Positions 27,027-37,017 are shown, numbered from the stretch's first letter. The stretch is DNA of 64,000 nt from Gammaproteobacteria bacterium UBA4421 (GCA_002389675.1 DGQF01000034.1:116688-180687), one strand, 5' to 3'. The notes: a model not told the origin generated them from the letters alone. Translations and numbers: made by a program.

Positions 27027-28226
27027 GTGGACGCAAACTTGGCTGGTATGCCACAGGGTAAAGAACTGACCTTGGCTCGCGAGTGCCGTGGCGACATTGA
27101 GCGGGCAGGGGCGGTGGCAGAACAGGAATTCCGCGTGCCCTCGTCGTTGATCCAGAAGCTGAATTCACACGGTTTATTTGCGATGACCGTGCCTGAAAAA
27201 TTTGGCGGTGGGCAGAAGCCGGCGTTAGAAAGTTTACGGGTCATTGAAGAAATTTCATATGCCGATAGCGCGGTGGGCTGGTGCGGTATGATTTATTCAA
27301 CCACCGCGGTTTTGGGGTCTTTTTTATCCGAGCGCTGGGGGCAGACTGTTTACGGAGCGCAGAGGCTCGGTGATACATACTTATCACCGATCACAGCAGG
27401 AGCGGCAGCCCCCTCGGGAAGAGGTGAGCGCGTTGACGGTGGCGTGCGCGTTTCGGGTCGTTGGGCGTGGGGTTCCGGTTCCCATCATTGTGATTGGATT
27501 TGCGGTGGGACACTGGTTTCACAGGGTGATGATATTTTGCGTTTTGAGAACGGTGAGCCGCAGGTTCATGTTATGTTTTTTCATAAAGACCAAGTCAAGT
27601 TGCATGATAATTGGAACCCCTCCGGGCTGCGTGGCACGGGCAGCGTTGATTTTGAGGTTACCGAACAATTTGTTCCAGAAGGGCGTTGGACCGTCTTGGG
27701 GTCGTCTCGGCGTCAGATAGACAGTCCTCTTTATCGATTTCCCTTCTTTGGTTTCTTTGCGGCTGCCGTGGCCAGTGTGCCGCTGGGTATTGCGCGACGC
27801 GCGGTAGATGATTTTTATGATCTTGCCTGCGGCACGGGGCCTGTGAATAAGACATCATCGATCCGAGAATCGTCGATTACTCAATTAGAGTTTGGCCAAG
27901 CTGAAGCGATGGTTGAAGCGGCCAGGCGTTATCTGCAGGATGTTGTTGCACAAGTTTGGGACAAAGTGGTGGCAGGGGAATCGATTTCAGTTGCGGATAG
28001 GCGTCATTTGCGATTGGCGGCTTCGCAGGCAACAGTGATGAGTGCGGCTGCCGTAGATAAATTGTATAACGCCGCTGGGGGTGCTGCATTGCAGGGGCAT
28101 TGTCCGCTGCAAAAACATTTCCGAGATATTCATACGGCCACCCAGCATCGAATGGTAAGTCCCGAGGTGTTGCGTATGGCCGGCGCAGCGCGCCTGAGTG
28201 AAAAGGCTGTCAGTTACCAACTTTGA
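27027..28226 (+). CDS. Acyl-CoA dehydrogenase-fold flavin-dependent monooxygenase (HsaA/Pad-like)
   Basis: 399-residue member of the acyl-CoA dehydrogenase fold in the group of two-component flavin monooxygenases. It shows DSAVGWCGMIYS, SGRWAWGSGSHHCDW and a C-terminal NAAGGAALQGHCPLQKHFRD with AATQHR-like residues. Members hydroxylate aromatic or steroid intermediates with reduced flavin from a separate reductase. It starts at GTG 27027, preceded by GGAGG. Its neighbour is the F420 luciferase-like enzyme; no flavin reductase gene is adjacent. Confidence 0.87.
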   Translation: MDANLAGMPQGKELTLARECRGDIERAGAVAEQEFRVPSSLIQKLNSHGLFAMTVPEKFGGGQKPALESLRVIEEISYADSAVGWCGMIYSTTAVLGSFLSERWGQTVYGAQRLGDTYLSPITAGAAAPSGRGERVDGGVRVSGRWAWGSGSHHCDWICGGTLVSQGDDILRFENGEPQVHVMFFHKDQVKLHDNWNPSGLRGTGSVDFEVTEQFVPEGRWTVLGSSRRQIDSPLYRFPFFGFFAAAVASVPLGIARRAVDDFYDLACGTGPVNKTSSIRESSITQLEFGQAEAMVEAARRYLQDVVAQVWDKVVAGESISVADRRHLRLAASQATVMSAAAVDKLYNAAGGAALQGHCPLQKHFRDIHTATQHRMVSPEVLRMAGAARLSEKAVSYQL

Positions 28227-28311
28227 TCTGCCCAAAGCATGTATTGAGCAGCCAAAATGCGGGCCCGCCGGGCGCTTGCCGTGCATTGCTAGAGCGGATA
28301 AAGTTAGCGCC

Positions 28312-28737
28312 GTGAAATTGAAAAATCTTACAACCGCCTCGATGGCAATCCTATCGCTGCTCCTTGGTAGCGGTTGTTGTGCCTGCTCAAGTTCAGCTCC
28401 GCTGGATGTTGATAATCTTGACATTCAAGCCAGCATGCATGCGCATCACAACATGGCGCCACCGGCAGATAGTAATGATGCCGATCACCATGTTGCTGTT
28501 TGTGCTGAACAGCTGGGCGAACCCTGTGCGCAGATGAGCGCAGAGCCGCTCAACGAGAGGGACAACATACGATTTGCGGTGCATCGGTCGGGTGGGCAGG
28601 ATTTTTATTATACGCAATTTGACGCGGTGGAACTCACCAGCGTCTCATGGTCTCTGCGGTACGTAAATTGGCCGTTGAGAGATCTGCTCAAACTGTTTAG
28701 CACGCCTGTGGTGCGTATGGACTTGCAGCTGGAGTAA
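28312..28737 (+). CDS. Hypothetical exported, His-rich protein
   Basis: A 141-residue product if the GTG at 28312 is used (VKLKNLTTASMAILSLL, a signal-peptide-like segment ending in GSGCCACSS, possibly a lipoprotein). A longer frame to 28198 overlaps the previous gene and lacks a signal at its start. The mature part holds a His/Asp/Met cluster (MHAHHNMAPP, then DADHH) and four more Cys/Met-containing stretches. No known domain is recognised. A metal-binding role is conceivable because the Cus-type operon begins 224 bases downstream, but this is a guess. Confidence 0.55.
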   Translation: MKLKNLTTASMAILSLLLGSGCCACSSSAPLDVDNLDIQASMHAHHNMAPPADSNDADHHVAVCAEQLGEPCAQMSAEPLNERDNIRFAVHRSGGQDFYYTQFDAVELTSVSWSLRYVNWPLRDLLKLFSTPVVRMDLQLE

Positions 28738-28961
28738 GCAGCTCCCTTTTGGGGGACTCCCTGATTCCCCCTGTTCACGCCACCAGCCTGGTGCTGAATA
28801 AGTCATCCGCCCAACGTTCAAGCCGGCCAGCTTTGGTCTCTAGAGCCTAGAAACTTGGTAGTCAGATAACTTGTTTAAGAAAGCGCAGCGCACATATTTA
28901 TTATGCGTCTGCGTTCAGCGCTGGTTACCGTTCAAGACAGTTGTTTGAGGCAAATCGATTC

Positions 28962-30353
28962 ATGTTTTTGCAGTTTGAAATAGAAACGGTCATTGGCGAT
29001 CGGCAGGTCGTTATAACGTGCGCCCGAGTTGCGAGAAAGTGGCTAGGATGGGTACTGGTTTGTGGCGGCATTGCTTGCATCATGCCGCATCGCGGCTATG
29101 CCGAGTCCGATCTGCTCGCGGATGAGGTTGCCGGACCAGACCTGTTGACCGTTGACAGCGCGGTGCGTGTTGCGCTGCAGGACAACCCTGGGCTTGCACA
29201 GATGCAGGCTCGATATCTGGCGTTGGCGCAGGTCCCTGATCAGGTGGGTGCGTTGCCCGACCCGCTTGTCGAGTTTGGCGCGCTGAATTTCCCGACGGAT
29301 ACGTTTGACCGTACCCAAGAGTCTATGACTCAGTTGCGCCTTGGGGTGAGCCAGGTACTGCCTTTTCCGGGGAAACGTGGGCTGCGACGTACTGTTGCAA
29401 TATTAGATTTAGAGGCGGCCGGTTTTTCTTTAAATGAAGCTCGCTTGCAGCTGGTGCGCAGTGTGACACTGCAGTGGTGGCGGCTTCACTATACAGAACA
29501 CGCTTTGCAAATAATCCGGCAAAATGAATTGTTATTGGGCCAATTTATCGAGATAGCCAATACCAAATACGCTACCGGTAAAGGATTGCAGCAAGATGTA
29601 CTGCTTGCGCAGCTGGAGTTGTCAAAGCTGTTTGATCGAAAAATTCAGCTCAATGCAGACCGTCAACAACAGGCAATTGAGCTGAATATTTTGATGAACC
29701 GACCGCCGGATTTTCCGGTGAGTGTCAAAATGCAGCAAAAACGCGAGTTGCCTAATTTGATTGCGCACAGCGATCTTTACCAATTGTCCGAAGGTGCACG
29801 GCCGCGTATGCGTCAGATGCACACCCAGGTTGTGGCGGCCCGCACCCGTCTTGACCTGGCGCGAAAAGCCTATTACCCCGATTTTAAAGTAGGCCTGGCA
29901 TATGGGCAGCGTGGTGGCCGCAACGCGACGCCGGCTGCTGATCGGCGGGCCGATTTCTTTTCGGTGAGCGTCGGTGTTGAGGTGCCACTATGGGCCGGCC
30001 GAAAACAAACAAAAGCAGTCTCTCAGCGCGCATTAGAAGTGCAGTCAAATCGTTATGCGCTCAATGATGAGCGGGCATTGATTAGGGCTGAAATTGCGTC
30101 TTCTGTCACGGCCTATCAGCGCGCCCGGCGGCAATTATCACTGTTCGAAAGCGGCATCGTGCCGCAGGCAGAACAAACGGTGAAGTCGATGTTGGCGGGT
30201 TATCAAGTCAGTGAGGTAGATTTTTTAAATCTTATACGCAGTCAAATGACATTGTTTGAATATCAACTGCGCTATTGGTTGGCGTTGAGCGAAGCGCATC
30301 AAGCGCTGGCGGACATTCAAGCTGCCGTTGGAGAGGGAGTGATTTATGAATAA
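28962..30353 (+). CDS. Outer-membrane efflux channel, TolC/CusC-like
   Basis: 463-residue outer membrane factor with two repeats of long amphipathic helices. Residues such as GALPDPLVEFGALNFPTD, then QVLPFPGKRGLRRTV near position 145 and YPDFKVGLAYGQRG in the second half are characteristic of the heavy-metal CusC/CzcC branch. A signal-like segment ends near YAES. The ATG at 28962 is chosen over a TTG at 28941. It overlaps the adaptor gene by 8 bases, so the three efflux genes form a coupled operon. Confidence 0.9.
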   Translation: MFLQFEIETVIGDRQVVITCARVARKWLGWVLVCGGIACIMPHRGYAESDLLADEVAGPDLLTVDSAVRVALQDNPGLAQMQARYLALAQVPDQVGALPDPLVEFGALNFPTDTFDRTQESMTQLRLGVSQVLPFPGKRGLRRTVAILDLEAAGFSLNEARLQLVRSVTLQWWRLHYTEHALQIIRQNELLLGQFIEIANTKYATGKGLQQDVLLAQLELSKLFDRKIQLNADRQQQAIELNILMNRPPDFPVSVKMQQKRELPNLIAHSDLYQLSEGARPRMRQMHTQVVAARTRLDLARKAYYPDFKVGLAYGQRGGRNATPAADRRADFFSVSVGVEVPLWAGRKQTKAVSQRALEVQSNRYALNDERALIRAEIASSVTAYQRARRQLSLFESGIVPQAEQTVKSMLAGYQVSEVDFLNLIRSQMTLFEYQLRYWLALSEAHQALADIQAAVGEGVIYE

Positions 30354-31662
30354 AACGTTGGTTTTTTTGGTTCTGACCAGTTTGGTTATTGGCATTGTCA
30401 GTGGTTACGCACTATTTGCTTATTGGCCTCTAGCTGCGCCATCAAGCCATGTGCAGGTCTCGCCGTCTGAACGAGAAAACGGTGCGCCGCAAGTGCTTTT
30501 CTACCGCAATCCCATGAACCCGGCGGTCACATCTGCGGTGCCTGCAAAAGACAGTATGGGTATGGACTATGTGCCGGTTTATGCGCAGACACCTGCAAGG
30601 GTGGCAGGCGCGGTCGAGATTGATTCTGTAGTTGCCCAGAACATGGGTGTGCGCAGTGCAAAAGTACAGGCAATGTCTTTGGGCCGAGTGATTATGGCAA
30701 GCGGGCGCGTTGCCTATGATGAAGAAAGGATGATTCATTTACATCCTAAAGTTGACGGCTGGATAGAGGAAATCAGGGTGGGGAGGACCGGGCAGCGGGT
30801 AAATTCTGATGACATTCTGTTGAGCCTTTATTCGCCCAAGTTGGTGGCTGCGCAGCAAGAATATTTGTTGGCTATAGAAAACATAGCGGTACTTCAGCGC
30901 AGCCCTGTTGAGCAAATTCGCCAAGGTGCTCAAGACCTGTTGGCCAGCGCGAGAGAACGCTTGCAGTTGCTGGACGTGCCCGAACACCAAATTCATGAGC
31001 TTGAACAAAGCGGCGTGGTGAAAAAAAATCTGCATATTCATGCCCCTTGGGGGGGCACGGTTGTGGGGGTAGGCGCGCGTGCCGGGCAGTTTGTTACCCC
31101 GATAACCGAGCTTTATCGGTTGGTGGATCTTACCCGAGTTTGGGTCTACGCGGATATTTTTGATTATGAATTACCTTGGGTGAAGCCAGGTGACCGGGTC
31201 ACGATGACAACGCAGTCGGTCCCCGGTGAAACGTTTTCTGGCGAACTGGCTTATATTTATCCTTACGCGAATGCTAAAACGCGTACCACGCAGGTGCGTA
31301 TTGTTTTTGATAATTCGGAGGGTTTGCTGCGGCCGGAGGCCTTGGTCGATGTCCGTATAGCGTCAGATGAGCGCCGCTATCCAGCGGTAATTCCGGCGGA
31401 GGCTGTTGTCCGCTCTGGCAGTGGACCGCAGGTATTTGTTGTGAAAGCAGCAGGTAAATTTGAACCCAGACAGATCGTTACGGGTATTGAGGCTGATGGT
31501 TTTGTTGCGGTGGTCAAGGGCCTTGCCGCAGAGGAACAAGTGGTCACTTCTGCGCAATTTTTAATCGATTCAGAATCTAAATTGCGCGAAGCAATGGCTA
31601 AAATGTTGAGCCCCAGTAAGGGCACAACCCCACCGGCTATGCACGAGCATCATCATGATTGA
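30346..31662 (+). CDS. cusB: Periplasmic adaptor of metal RND efflux (CusB-like)
   Basis: 438-residue membrane-fusion protein. After one N-terminal anchor helix it carries a heavy-metal-binding domain (FYRNPMNP... followed by DSMGMDYVPVY, with Met and Tyr residues that bind Cu/Ag or Zn). Then come lipoyl and alpha-hairpin segments (residues about 130-230) and beta-barrel parts. The C-terminus ends in MHEHHHD. It would link the RND pump to the outer-membrane channel. The stop overlaps the pump gene by 8 bases. Confidence 0.92.
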   Translation: MNKTLVFLVLTSLVIGIVSGYALFAYWPLAAPSSHVQVSPSERENGAPQVLFYRNPMNPAVTSAVPAKDSMGMDYVPVYAQTPARVAGAVEIDSVVAQNMGVRSAKVQAMSLGRVIMASGRVAYDEERMIHLHPKVDGWIEEIRVGRTGQRVNSDDILLSLYSPKLVAAQQEYLLAIENIAVLQRSPVEQIRQGAQDLLASARERLQLLDVPEHQIHELEQSGVVKKNLHIHAPWGGTVVGVGARAGQFVTPITELYRLVDLTRVWVYADIFDYELPWVKPGDRVTMTTQSVPGETFSGELAYIYPYANAKTRTTQVRIVFDNSEGLLRPEALVDVRIASDERRYPAVIPAEAVVRSGSGPQVFVVKAAGKFEPRQIVTGIEADGFVAVVKGLAAEEQVVTSAQFLIDSESKLREAMAKMLSPSKGTTPPAMHEHHHD

Positions 31663-34600
31663 TGCAATTATCAAAAGTGCTTTGCGAGACCGCGTTATCG
31701 TGTTGTTGGCCGCGTTGGCGATATCAATTGTTGGTTTTTTTGCAGTAAAAAATACCGCATTAGATGCGCTGCCGGATTTATCAGATGTTCAAGTCATTAT
31801 TTTCACACCCTATGGTGGGCAATCCCCTCAGGTGGTTGAGGATCAGGTCACCTACCCGATCACGACGGCGATGTTAGCGCTGCCGAAAACGCAGGTAGTG
31901 CGGGGATACTCTTTCTTTGGTTTTTCTTTTGTTTACATCATTTTTGAGGAGGGGACGGATCTCTACTGGGCGCGTTCGCGGGTGTTGGAGTCAATGAATT
32001 ATGTCAGTGGCCGCCTGCCCGCAGGGGTTACTCCAACGCTGGGGCCTGACGCCACTGGGGTAGGTTGGATTTACGAGTATGCGTTAGTCGATCGGTCAGG
32101 TCGCTATGACTTAGCCGAACTACGTTCTCTGCAGGACTGGTATTTGCGTTATTCGTTGCAAACCGTTGAGGGGGTTGCAGAAGTGGCGTCCGTTGGTGGC
32201 TACGTCAAACAATACCAGGTGGAGTTAGATCCCGGTGCATTGCAGCGTTTCAATCTGCCGTTGAATCAAGTTTTACAAGCGATTAAAGACTCAAACAAAG
32301 ATGTTGGTGGCGGCCTGATTGAAATCGCCGAAACTGAATACATGGTGCGTGGCCTCGGTTATATCCGTTCGCTTGATGACCTGCGCAGTATTGCCGTTGG
32401 AATTGATTCAGCAGGCACACCCCTGCGAGTGAGCGATGTGGCTGATGTTCGGTTGGGCCCTGCGCTTCGGCGTGGGTTGGTGGATCTAAATGGTGAGGGT
32501 GAAGTTGCAGGTGGTATTGTCATCATGCGATCAGGCGAAAATGCGCTGCAAACCATTGAGGGGGTGAGAGAAAAACTGTCTGATTTGAGCTCTGGATTAC
32601 CCGCAGGGGTCGAGATTGTCCCCGTATATGATCGCGGTGACTTAATCGAACGGGCTGTGAATAGTTTGAATCTGTCACTGCTGCAAGAACTATTGATTGT
32701 CAGTGTGGTAGTGACCCTGTTTTTGCTGCACGTGCAGTCTGTAGTGGTGGTTTTGATCACGCTGCCGCTGGGAGTGCTGATTGCCTTTATTGTCATGCAG
32801 GTACAGGGGCTCAACGCCAATATTATGTCTCTTGGTGGTATAGCGATTACCTTGGGTGCAATGATTGACGGGGCGATTGTGATGGTTGAAAACGCCCACA
32901 CTCGGCTGGCCCTAGCCCGGCAAGACAACCCCCAGGGGCTAACAAATAGGGCCCGCTGGTCTGTTATCAGCGAGGCCTGTCGGGAAGTTGGACCGGCGCT
33001 GTTTTTCTCGCTGTTGGTGATTACCGTTGCCTTTCTGCCGATTTTCACGCTGGAGGGGCAGGAGGGTCGTTTATTTAGTCCGCTGGCATTTACGGCCACT
33101 TATGCAATGGCGGCTTCAGCGCTGCTGGCCATCACCCTTGTTCCGGTAATGATCGGTTATTTGTTGCGCGGCAAAATCGTAGAGCCGAAAAAAAACCCGT
33201 TGAATCGTTTGCTGTTGTGGATACATCGACCAATACTCCGATTTGCGATGCGTTGGCGGATGGTAACGGTGCTTGGTGCACTGGTTCTAATGGGGATTAC
33301 CCTGTACCCGTTTGCTAAGCTAGGCAGTGAATTTATGCCGCCGCTGGACGAAGGGGATATCGTCTACATGCCGACAACATTCCCGGGTATTTCGATCACC
33401 AAGGCCAAAGAATTACTGCAACAAACTGACAAAATTCTTTATCGATTCCCGGAAGTACAGCAGGTTTTCGGCAAAGTTGGGCGAGCCGAAACAGCAACGG
33501 ATCCCGCACCGCTATCAATGATTGAAACCATCATTCGCCTGAAACCGAAAGCTCAGTGGCCTGATCCTGATAAGACAACTTCCGAGTTGATCTCCGAAAT
33601 GGATCGTGCGATTGCGTTTCCCGGCTTGGCGAACAGTTGGACAATGCCGATCAAAACGCGCCTGGACATGCTTTCAACCGGTATCAAGACGCCGGTGGGT
33701 ATTAAGGTCTCGGGTCCGGATTTGGCGGTTTTAGAAACTGTAGCGGGAGAAATTGAGGGGATCATGCAGTCGCTACCCAATACCGTCTCTGCTTTCGCCG
33801 ATAAAGCGGTGGGCGCCTATTATTTGGATTTTGCGATTAAGCGTGATGAAGCATCACGCTACGGCTTAACAGTAGGTGCAGTTCAGCGGGTCATTGAAAG
33901 TGCGATTGGTGGTGTAGAGGCGACAGAAATAGTTGAGGGACTCGAACGATACGCGGTGAACGTGCGTTATCCGCGAGCCCACCGGGACGAATTGGCGTCG
34001 TTACGTCGAATTTTAATTACGACGCCGACGGGAGCACAAATTCCTCTCGCAGCGGTGACCCAGATAGATCTGACCCGGGGGCCGCCGGTGATCAAGAGCG
34101 AAAACTCACGGCCAAATGCATGGGTCTATGTTGATATTTCGACGTCTGATGTCGGCGGCTTTGTTGCCCATGCGCAACAGGTGCTGGCCGAGCGAGTGGT
34201 GCTACCACAAGGCTATACCTTGATTTGGTCTGGTCAATTTGAATACCTGCAGCGTGCCTCTGAGCGTTTGCGGGTTGTGGTGCCGGCGACGCTGTTACTG
34301 ATCTTTATATTGTTGTACCTGAATTTTCGTAATGTCAGCGCGCCGCTAGTTGTTATGCTCTCGATTCCCTTTGGCTTAGTCGGTGGTGTGTGGCTGATCT
34401 ATTTCAGCGGCTATAATCTCTCGGTTGCGGTAGCGGTTGGCTTCATTGCTTTGGCTGGCATGGCGGCTGAAATTGGTGTGCTGGTGTTGAGCTTTATTGA
34501 TGCTGAAATTTCCAAGCGGCGAGTTTTGGCGCCAGACGGTCTGACTTTGGATGACATTAAAGCGGCGGTGGTGCGGGCAACGTCAAGACGGGTGCGTCCG

Positions 34601-34807
34601 ATTGTGATGACGGCGCTGTCAACTATAGCGGGCCTTGTTCCGATCATGCTCAGTAGCGCTGCGGGTTCTGATGTGACCCACCGTATTGCAGCGCCAATGC
34701 TAGGTGGCATGGTAACGGTCATGCTGTTGAACCTGTTGGTATTGCCGGTGGTTTACAGTTTTGTTTTACAGTTCAAATTAAAGCGGGCAGGTTCGCCGGA
34801 TGACTGA
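31655..34807 (+). CDS. cusA: Heavy-metal efflux RND pump (CusA/CzcA family)
   Basis: 1050-residue, 12-helix proton-driven pump. Features include the DALPDLSDVQVIIFTPYGG N-terminus, the central GGIAITLGAMIDGAIVMVENAH and the C-terminal GMAAEIGVLVLSFIDAE helix. The methionine-rich TMPIKTRLDMLSTGIKTPVG and SMIETIIRLKP segments favour monovalent Cu(I)/Ag(I) export (CusA) rather than Co/Zn/Cd, though this needs a family alignment. The pump probably removes metal from cytoplasm or periplasm. No metal sensor regulator gene is in the window. Confidence 0.94.
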   Translation: MIDAIIKSALRDRVIVLLAALAISIVGFFAVKNTALDALPDLSDVQVIIFTPYGGQSPQVVEDQVTYPITTAMLALPKTQVVRGYSFFGFSFVYIIFEEGTDLYWARSRVLESMNYVSGRLPAGVTPTLGPDATGVGWIYEYALVDRSGRYDLAELRSLQDWYLRYSLQTVEGVAEVASVGGYVKQYQVELDPGALQRFNLPLNQVLQAIKDSNKDVGGGLIEIAETEYMVRGLGYIRSLDDLRSIAVGIDSAGTPLRVSDVADVRLGPALRRGLVDLNGEGEVAGGIVIMRSGENALQTIEGVREKLSDLSSGLPAGVEIVPVYDRGDLIERAVNSLNLSLLQELLIVSVVVTLFLLHVQSVVVVLITLPLGVLIAFIVMQVQGLNANIMSLGGIAITLGAMIDGAIVMVENAHTRLALARQDNPQGLTNRARWSVISEACREVGPALFFSLLVITVAFLPIFTLEGQEGRLFSPLAFTATYAMAASALLAITLVPVMIGYLLRGKIVEPKKNPLNRLLLWIHRPILRFAMRWRMVTVLGALVLMGITLYPFAKLGSEFMPPLDEGDIVYMPTTFPGISITKAKELLQQTDKILYRFPEVQQVFGKVGRAETATDPAPLSMIETIIRLKPKAQWPDPDKTTSELISEMDRAIAFPGLANSWTMPIKTRLDMLSTGIKTPVGIKVSGPDLAVLETVAGEIEGIMQSLPNTVSAFADKAVGAYYLDFAIKRDEASRYGLTVGAVQRVIESAIGGVEATEIVEGLERYAVNVRYPRAHRDELASLRRILITTPTGAQIPLAAVTQIDLTRGPPVIKSENSRPNAWVYVDISTSDVGGFVAHAQQVLAERVVLPQGYTLIWSGQFEYLQRASERLRVVVPATLLLIFILLYLNFRNVSAPLVVMLSIPFGLVGGVWLIYFSGYNLSVAVAVGFIALAGMAAEIGVLVLSFIDAEISKRRVLAPDGLTLDDIKAAVVRATSRRVRPIVMTALSTIAGLVPIMLSSAAGSDVTHRIAAPMLGGMVTVMLLNLLVLPVVYSFVLQFKLKRAGSPDD

Positions 34808-34811
34808 CGCA

Positions 34812-35747
34812 TTATGTTGAGCGGGTGTTCAGGGCATCAATGGCGGGAATCAGATGTTCCACCATCAGTTTGGTCTGATGCAGCATGTCCTGCGTGCCCG
34901 AGGCGATGGGGCGAAGAATGAATTTCGCGATGCCTGCTGCACAAAAGTCGTCAACCAAGGTCATCATTTGCTCGAGGCCCCCTACCGCTGTATAGCCCTG
35001 AGCGGGTTTGCCCAGCCGTTTCTCAAGAGCTTGATTATAACGTTTGACGATTGGTTCGTTTGGATCCCCGAAACGGAAACCGAAGCCGGCGCCAAAGTGA
35101 TCGTCGTCGATTTTGCGGCCTAATTCTCCCGCTCTTTGTTTAATTGCTTTGACGACGGGGGCGATCTCTGCCGCGGTCTCGATGCCCGCCTGCCAGCCTG
35201 TTCCCCACATTGCGGTTCTTTCAATGGCTTTGGGTGCGGAACCCCCAACCCACAGCGGCAGTGGGGTTTGTACTGGTTTTGGGGCGATGCTAGCTTCACG
35301 AAGTTGAAAATATTCACCTTCAAAGGTTACTTTGTCCTCGCGCCATAGTCGGGCCATGATTTGCAGGCCTTCGTCGGTGCGTTTGCCACGCCCTTTGGTG
35401 GGCGTACCCGTGGCGGTATAGTCTTTAGACAAGGCGCTGCCGATGCCAAACGCCGGTAGTAACCGTCCATCACTGAGCACGTCAATTGTGGCGCACTGTT
35501 TGGCCGTCAAAACAGGATGGCGGAGCCCGAGGCTGGCGACATTCATGCCAAATTTTAAGTTTTTGCTTCCCCCAGCAAGGGCTGCCATGACGCTCATGAC
35601 CTCTAAGTTCGGCACGGTGTCGATGATCCGATCACTTTGCCATAGCGAGTCAACGCCGCCGTTGTCGCATAAATCTACCCACTGCCAAAAGCCGCGAGCG
35701 TCGTCAAAATTGAAGTTTGCAATGCCAATGCCTGCGCCGTAGCCCAT
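34812..35747 (-). CDS. LLM-class F420-dependent oxidoreductase
   Basis: 311-residue luciferase-like protein of the TIGR03619/TIGR03560 type, beginning MGYGAGIGIANFNFDD. It has the barrel segments GVDSLWQSDRIIDT, FGMNVASLGLRHPVLTAKQ, LPAFGIGSA and TPLPLWVGGSAPKA. Members bind F420, though some bind FMN. It is a second likely F420 user besides the one at 26092, which fits the F420 pathway in this window. It is convergent with the pump gene (4 bases between stops) and divergent from the glucokinase-like gene. Confidence 0.88.
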   Translation of the reverse strand: MGYGAGIGIANFNFDDARGFWQWVDLCDNGGVDSLWQSDRIIDTVPNLEVMSVMAALAGGSKNLKFGMNVASLGLRHPVLTAKQCATIDVLSDGRLLPAFGIGSALSKDYTATGTPTKGRGKRTDEGLQIMARLWREDKVTFEGEYFQLREASIAPKPVQTPLPLWVGGSAPKAIERTAMWGTGWQAGIETAAEIAPVVKAIKQRAGELGRKIDDDHFGAGFGFRFGDPNEPIVKRYNQALEKRLGKPAQGYTAVGGLEQMMTLVDDFCAAGIAKFILRPIASGTQDMLHQTKLMVEHLIPAIDALNTRST

Positions 35748-36018
35748 GATTTATCCCTAGATTAGATGAATGATTGGCGATTCGCGGCGGTGCTCAAAGA
35801 GCGTGCAGCTCATCGCTGGCGTGTTTAAGTTGTTATGTTAAGGGCTAATTCAGCCCTCGCAAAGACGAAATAGTCAGGATGACCGTGGCATTGTGCTCTC
35901 TCGGGGACAGCTGTCCAGTCAAGCTGAAATTGGCCCTGCAGGCATTGCTGAGCAATTTATATCCAATTCCAAGTTTGGGTGATAAAAAGCTAAGCTTGTA
36001 TTTTTCGTTGGTGCGCGG

Positions 36019-36990
36019 ATGAGTGGATTGAATTTAGTTGCAGAGATTGGCGCCACGCAAGCTGTCTTCCAATATTGCAGCGAAGGGCGTTTACATGGTC
36101 CAGTGGTTGAGTTACCCACACCGTTGTACAAGCGAGCAAACGATCTGTTGGGAGATGCGCTAGCCGCATTGGGTGGGGGTGCACCCCAGCGGGCGTTATT
36201 GGCGATAACAGGCGCTGACGGAATTGTTGACTCAGCGTCGGGGTCGAATGCGGGGTTGAGTTTTACAGCAGGAGATTGCGCAGCAGTTTTAGGTTGTCCG
36301 GCACGTGTGGTTGATGGCTTCTACGGGCTGGCGAACGATGTGCTCGATGAGCACCCGTTGTTGCAGATTGGTGGTGATCGTTTGCAAGCCAAGACTAGGT
36401 TTATTTTACGATCAAGCCGTGAACTGGATATGGCCATACGTTACCCGGTGTTGGCAGAGCGAGCAGAGTCGCAGCAGCGGTGGCAGGTGGTGATTTCTCG
36501 AGGCGGTCATGCTGACTTGGCGCCGGGTAATCATCTTGAAATGGAGTTATGGGGTGCACTGATCACGCAGCATGACTGCGTCAGTTGGTCAACTGTGCTG
36601 TCCGAGCCCGGGCTGCAGCATTTATATCAGGCAATGTGTGCAGTCTGGGGTATGTCGCCTCAGGTGCTTTCGCCCCATGAGATTATGGCGCAGGGAGTTG
36701 ATATGTCTGAGCCGGTATGCCACCAGACGTTGGAGACCTTTTGTGGTTTTCTTGGTGCGATGGCGGGGAATATGGCGGTTACGCTGGGGGCCACCGGTGG
36801 GGTTTATGTCAGCGGAGGCTTACTTGCGCAAATGTCGGAGTTTTTGCTGACTAGCCCTTTTCGTCGCCGGTTCGACGAGCGGGGTGCGATGACTGATTTG
36901 GTTCGAAATGTGCCGGTTCTAGTGCTTCTTGAGCAGGGATCAGGTGTGGCTGGTCTGGCGCGCAGTCTGGCCCAGACCGTACCTGAGTGA
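36019..36990 (+). CDS. Glucokinase-like ASKHA-fold protein (possibly inactive or altered substrate)
   Basis: 323-residue protein with the glucokinase C-terminal half: ISRGGHADLAPGN, standing for GTEGGHVDFAP; then ETFCGFLGAMAGNMAVTL and GATGGVYVSGGLL. The N-terminal phosphate-1 loop is altered: AEIGATQAVFQYC in place of the usual DIGGTNARFAL, and the catalytic Asp region is not clear by eye. It is either a divergent hexokinase of unknown sugar or a regulator. No sugar transporter or ROK repressor stands next to it. It converges on the enoyl-CoA hydratase gene. Confidence 0.75.
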   Translation: MSGLNLVAEIGATQAVFQYCSEGRLHGPVVELPTPLYKRANDLLGDALAALGGGAPQRALLAITGADGIVDSASGSNAGLSFTAGDCAAVLGCPARVVDGFYGLANDVLDEHPLLQIGGDRLQAKTRFILRSSRELDMAIRYPVLAERAESQQRWQVVISRGGHADLAPGNHLEMELWGALITQHDCVSWSTVLSEPGLQHLYQAMCAVWGMSPQVLSPHEIMAQGVDMSEPVCHQTLETFCGFLGAMAGNMAVTLGATGGVYVSGGLLAQMSEFLLTSPFRRRFDERGAMTDLVRNVPVLVLLEQGSGVAGLARSLAQTVPE

Positions 36991-37017
36991 GCCCAATCGG
37001 GTTGGATAAATTCGGGT

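Noticed and set aside
32359-33099. 246-residue open frame on the minus strand
   Set aside because: Lies fully antisense to the RND pump gene, is low-complexity (Ser/Thr/Pro-rich) and has no recognisable domain.
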